This document shows, one piece after another, positions 16,090 to 19,521 of a DNA stretch of 19,521 bases. The notes beneath the pieces are model-generated. The model was not told the origin of the DNA. It ran no database searches and saw only the letters and a list, made by a program, of their open reading frames with translations. The DNA comes from Oscillospiraceae bacterium (GTDB lineage Bacteria > Bacillota > Clostridia > Oscillospirales > Ruminococcaceae). Numbering within the stretch: position 1 is the first letter of the stretch; every line of letters starts with the position of its first letter. The translations under genes and the position numbers were made by a program. The DNA is taken from contig JAFSHJ010000164.1 of assembly GCA_017440425.1 (NCBI GenBank), positions 1 through 19,521 on the forward strand, written 5' to 3'.

Positions 16090-17481
16090 ATGGCAAAAGA
16101 AAAAATCAAAGATCTTACACAAGGATCTCCGCTTAAGCTTATAATAAAATTTGTTATCCCAATATTTTTAGGCTATATATTTCAGCAGTTTTACAGTATG
16201 GTCGACAGCATTATAGTCGGCAAAATTCTTGGTCCGAATGCTCTTGCGGGAGTTGGTTCAACCGGGGCAATAACATTCTTGGTGCTTGGTTTTTGTTCGG
16301 GCGTATGTACCGGTTTTACAATCCCGATCTCACATTGCTTTGGAAAACAGGATTTTGAAGGGCTCCGCAAAATGGTGGGCAATATTGTTTGGCTTGGCCT
16401 TGCTGTTGCTGCAATAATGACCGTTGCCGCCGCTCTTTTGTGCGGAAGTATCCTCACCTGGATGCATAATCCAAAAGCAACTTATGGTTTTGCTTTTGAT
16501 TATCTTTTTATAGTTTTTCTTGGAATTCCCGCAATAATGCTCTATAACCTTCTTGCCAACATTATAAGAGCGTTGGGAGACTCCAAAACACCGCTTTATT
16601 TTTTGATTATATCAAGCATAATCAATATTATCCTCGATATTGTGCTCATTCTTTGGACTCCGCTTGGAGTAAAAGCCGCAGCACTTGCAACCGTAATATC
16701 TCAGGCCGTTTCAGCTTTCCTCTGTCTTATGATGATAGCAAAACGCTTTTCTATTCTTCACTTGAACAAAAGTGACCTTAAGTTGCGTTCGGAATGTGTC
16801 GGTCAGCTTTTGTCAATGGGAATTCCTATGGGTCTCCAGTTTTCTGTTACAGCCATCGGATCAATAATACTGCAAAGTGCTGTTAACAATCTTGGACCGG
16901 TTGCAATGGCAGCTGTAGCAGCAGGAGACAAAGTATGCTCTTTAATGATGTGTCCGATGGAGTCTTTGGGAATAGCATCAGCAACCTTTGCAGGACAAAA
17001 TGTAGGTGCAGGAAAACTGGAAAGAGTACACAGCTGCACCAAAGCAACCTCACTACTAGGACTTGGCTACAGTGCATTTATCTTTGTTGTAGCACTGCTT
17101 TTCGGAGATAACTTCGTGGCTATGTTTATGGAGAAAACAGTCACAGGAGACATAGCTGATATAATAACAAAGGGACACCGGTTTCTAATAGTACTTACTG
17201 CGTTTTATCCTCTGCTTCTCTATATATTTACACTTCGAAACACCATTCAGGGAATGGGATTCTCCGGTTATGCCATTTTCGGCGGACTTTTGGAACTGGT
17301 AGGACGTGCAGGAGTATCTCTTTTAATAATACCTGCCGTAGGTTTTTCTGCTGTAAGCTTTGCGCCTCCCGCAGCATGGCTGCTGGCAGATGCTTTTTTC
17401 CTGCCGATGTATTTTATCTGCCTTAAAAAGTTGGGATACAAACGAGAGAGAAAAAATAAAAACATAACAACTACAGCATAA
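16090..17481 (+). CDS. MATE family efflux transporter
   Basis: This is an inner-membrane antiporter of the multidrug and toxin extrusion family, which exports organic cations or other compounds in exchange for Na+ or H+. The 463 residues form about 12 hydrophobic segments. Family features include the short charged N terminus with LTQGSPLKLIIKF, FQQFYSMVDSIIVGK in the first helix pair, the repeat-like second half with MGLQFSVTAIGSIILQ, and FAGQNVGAGK before helix 9. The substrate cannot be told. The ribosome binding site is weak (GAGGT about 12 bases before the ATG). It is the first gene after a strong promoter, and the ktrB gene starts 19 bases after it, so the two are probably co-transcribed. 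Confidence 0.9.
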   Translation: MAKEKIKDLTQGSPLKLIIKFVIPIFLGYIFQQFYSMVDSIIVGKILGPNALAGVGSTGAITFLVLGFCSGVCTGFTIPISHCFGKQDFEGLRKMVGNIVWLGLAVAAIMTVAAALLCGSILTWMHNPKATYGFAFDYLFIVFLGIPAIMLYNLLANIIRALGDSKTPLYFLIISSIINIILDIVLILWTPLGVKAAALATVISQAVSAFLCLMMIAKRFSILHLNKSDLKLRSECVGQLLSMGIPMGLQFSVTAIGSIILQSAVNNLGPVAMAAVAAGDKVCSLMMCPMESLGIASATFAGQNVGAGKLERVHSCTKATSLLGLGYSAFIFVVALLFGDNFVAMFMEKTVTGDIADIITKGHRFLIVLTAFYPLLLYIFTLRNTIQGMGFSGYAIFGGLLELVGRAGVSLLIIPAVGFSAVSFAPPAAWLLADAFFLPMYFICLKKLGYKRERKNKNITTTA

Positions 17482-17500
17482 TTAAAAAGGAGGGAGAGAA

Positions 17501-18925
17501 TTGAAACACATCGACTACAACAGACAAAGCAAACGGGAACTGCGCAACCGGCGGTTCGAGGGTTACGAAAGCAGTATTTCTGCGGAAATGAGAAAAAGAA
17601 AGCTTTCTCCCACAAAACTGATAACTGTCGGATATATTATTATAATCATAGTGGGAACTCTGCTGCTTATGCTGCCGGTTTCAAGCAGAAGCGGGGATGC
17701 GACAAGCTTAAAAAATGCGTTATTTACAGCTACATCTGCAACCTGCGTTACGGGTTTGGTGGTATATGATACATATACATATTGGTCTGCATTTGGGCAA
17801 GCGGTAATACTCTCACTGATACAAATAGGCGGACTGGGCTTTATAACCCTTGCGATCTTTGCAATATCACTCACGAAAAAGAAGATCGGGATAAGGGAGC
17901 GGTTCATTGTTCAGGAGTCTCTTGCATCACCGCAGGTGGGCGGAGTTATCCGAATGGCAAAATTTATTGTTACATCAGCTATATCTGTGGAAGTTGTAGG
18001 TGCGGTACTGCTCTCATTTGTGTTTGTTCCACAGTTTGGGGCAGAGGGAATATGGTTTTCGGTGTTTCATTCAGTTTCCGCATTCTGCAACGCAGGTTTC
18101 GATCTTATGGGAAAGGTTTCTCCCGGATCATCTCTCATAAGCTACGGAGATAATTGGTACCTGAACATCGTAATAATGGCACTTATAATTATAGGCGGAA
18201 TAGGCTTTTTTACATGGATGGATGTGGTGAATAACAAACACCGCCTGAGAAGATATAAACTTCAATCCAAAATGGTGCTGGTGTTTTCTGCGGTTTTAAT
18301 AGTGGCAGGCACAGCGGTAATATTTGCTGTGGAATACGGCGGAGTTGCCTTTGAGGGTAAAAGCTTCGGAGACAAGCTGTTGTTATCGCTGTTTCAAGCG
18401 GTTTCTCCCAGAACGGCAGGGTTTGCCACAACAGATCTCACACAGCTTGGTATATCAGGCAAGCTTGTTATGACAGTGCTTATGGCAATAGGTGGTTCTA
18501 CCGGTTCTACGGCAGGAGGAATTAAGACAAACACGGTTATGGTGTTGCTGTTCAGCATCTTTGCTCAATACCGCAAGAAAAAAGAGGTGGAGCTCTTCGG
18601 CAGGCGTATTGACGGCGATGTTTTGAGGCAAGCGTGCTGTGTGCTTATGATATTTGTTACGCTGGCATTTATTTGTGCAGTTGCAATAGCGGCAATAGAA
18701 CCGCTTACGCTGGATGCGGTGCTGTTCGAGGTTGTGTCGGCACTCGGAACTGTTGGGCTTTCACTTGGTGTAACAGCACAGCTCAGTACGGTGTCGCAGA
18801 TAATAATCATTCTGCTTATGTTTATCGGCAGAGTTGGAAGTATAACCGTTCTGCTGATGTTTACATCGGGAAATCTTTCAGAAATACAGTCCAAGTATCC
18901 GCAGGAAAAAATAATGGTAGGCTAA
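17501..18925 (+). CDS. ktrB: KtrB/TrkH family potassium uptake protein, membrane subunit
   Basis: This is the ion-conducting subunit of a Ktr/Trk-type K+ uptake system. The 474 residues begin with a basic cytoplasmic stretch of about 37 residues, followed by four membrane-pore-membrane repeats. Four filter-like pore segments with the key glycine are visible: TATSATCVTGL (76-86), HSVSAFCNAGF, QAVSPRTAGFATTD and EVVSALGTVGLSLG. The gating region IGGSTGSTAGGIKTN follows the third pore. The start is TTG at 17501, supported by AAGGAGG (17487-17493) 7 bases before it. The RCK subunit gene follows 19 bases after the stop, the usual KtrB-KtrA pairing. Confidence 0.93.
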   Translation: MKHIDYNRQSKRELRNRRFEGYESSISAEMRKRKLSPTKLITVGYIIIIIVGTLLLMLPVSSRSGDATSLKNALFTATSATCVTGLVVYDTYTYWSAFGQAVILSLIQIGGLGFITLAIFAISLTKKKIGIRERFIVQESLASPQVGGVIRMAKFIVTSAISVEVVGAVLLSFVFVPQFGAEGIWFSVFHSVSAFCNAGFDLMGKVSPGSSLISYGDNWYLNIVIMALIIIGGIGFFTWMDVVNNKHRLRRYKLQSKMVLVFSAVLIVAGTAVIFAVEYGGVAFEGKSFGDKLLLSLFQAVSPRTAGFATTDLTQLGISGKLVMTVLMAIGGSTGSTAGGIKTNTVMVLLFSIFAQYRKKKEVELFGRRIDGDVLRQACCVLMIFVTLAFICAVAIAAIEPLTLDAVLFEVVSALGTVGLSLGVTAQLSTVSQIIIILLMFIGRVGSITVLLMFTSGNLSEIQSKYPQEKIMVG

Positions 18926-18944
18926 AAAGGAAAAGAGGGGTATT

Positions 18945-19521
18945 GTGAAATCTATATTTATTGCAGGACTCGGAAGATTCGGCAAACACATGGCAAGCAA
19001 GTTTACAGAGCAGGGACACGAGGTGCTTGCTGTTGACATTAATGAGGAACGCGTAAACGATGCGCTTCCTTTTGTAACCAACGCCATGATAGGTGACACC
19101 ACCAATGAGCAATTTATGCTCTCCTTGGGTATAAACAATTTTGATCTGTGTGTGGTTGCCATCGGAGATAATTTCCAAAGTTCTCTTGAAACAGCAGCAA
19201 TGTTGAAAGACCTCGGCGCAAAATTTATTTTGGCAAGAGCAAAAAGCGATGTCCATAAAAAGTTTTTGCAGAGAACCGGTGCAAACGAGGTTGTATATAC
19301 CGAGCGTGAAACAGCAGAAAGTCTGGCTGTTATGCACGGTTCCGACAGTATATTTGACTATATTGAGCTTACTCCCGAATATTCGATCTATGAAATATCC
19401 GTTCCAAAGAGTTGGATAGGCAAAACCATTATAGGCAAAAACGTACGCGCAAAACACCATATCAATATACTTGCCACCAAAGAAAACGGAATAATAAAGC
19501 CGCTTCCTCGTCCGGACCACA
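18945..19521 (+). CDS. ktrA: KtrA/TrkA RCK-domain regulatory subunit (3' partial)
   Basis: This is the cytoplasmic ring-forming subunit that gates KtrB in response to bound nucleotides. About 192 codons are visible before the window ends; KtrA proteins have about 220 residues. The N-terminal RCK Rossmann fold shows GLGRFG (8-13), the Asp that holds the nucleotide ribose in VLAVD (D31), and IGDTTNEQF (49-57). From about residue 135 (IELTPEYSIYEISVP) the C-terminal RCK_C domain starts; in Firmicutes it can bind c-di-AMP. The start is GTG at 18945, with GAGGGG ending 4 bases before it. Confidence 0.92.
   Translation, partial: MKSIFIAGLGRFGKHMASKFTEQGHEVLAVDINEERVNDALPFVTNAMIGDTTNEQFMLSLGINNFDLCVVAIGDNFQSSLETAAMLKDLGAKFILARAKSDVHKKFLQRTGANEVVYTERETAESLAVMHGSDSIFDYIELTPEYSIYEISVPKSWIGKTIIGKNVRAKHHINILATKENGIIKPLPRPDH

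Overview
The window looks like chromosomal DNA from an anaerobic, gut-type Clostridia (Oscillospirales/Lachnospirales-like Firmicute). This rests on strong AGGAGG ribosome binding sites, TTG and GTG starts, TTGACA/TATAAT-type promoters with extended -10 elements, A/T-flanked intrinsic terminators, and the protein families present. The taxon is inferred from style, not from a marker gene. I see no phage, plasmid, IS, CRISPR, rRNA or tRNA feature.

Left block (1-5072, + strand): a 2-oxoacid dehydrogenase operon in the order E2 (5' end outside the window), E3 (lpd), E1. The E1 is a single 822-residue alpha-beta fusion. Codon use is heavily biased, which suggests high expression. A strong bidirectional terminator (5041-5072) ends it.

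Second block (5081-10897, - strand): three genes read leftward. The first is an 867-residue TetM/EF-G-like ribosomal GTPase fused to a C-terminal NYN/YacP (Rae1-like) ribonuclease domain. Its own promoter lies upstream, and a terminator separates it from a small DUF378 membrane protein. A large YfhO-family membrane protein follows.

Third block (11094-13989, + strand): metG then tatD. metG carries an in-frame TAG at codon 121, between the HIGH and KMSKS halves, with the frame otherwise intact on both sides. A perfect 12-bp hairpin lies between metG and tatD. A bidirectional terminator closes the block against the convergent next unit.

Fourth block (14010-15824, - strand): uxaC (glucuronate isomerase) followed by a small DUF6054-like protein, with a good promoter overlapped by an inverted repeat. 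The 336-bp gap 15754-16089 holds that promoter, a possible gene remnant, and the next promoter.

Fifth block (16003-19521, + strand): a MATE transporter, a KtrB/TrkH potassium channel subunit and its KtrA/TrkA RCK partner (cut by the window end), closely spaced as one operon.

The two strongest leads are the translational GTPase-NYN nuclease fusion, which suggests a GTPase-delivered, ribosome-linked RNA cleavage activity, and the amber codon inside an apparently intact essential aminoacyl-tRNA synthetase gene.
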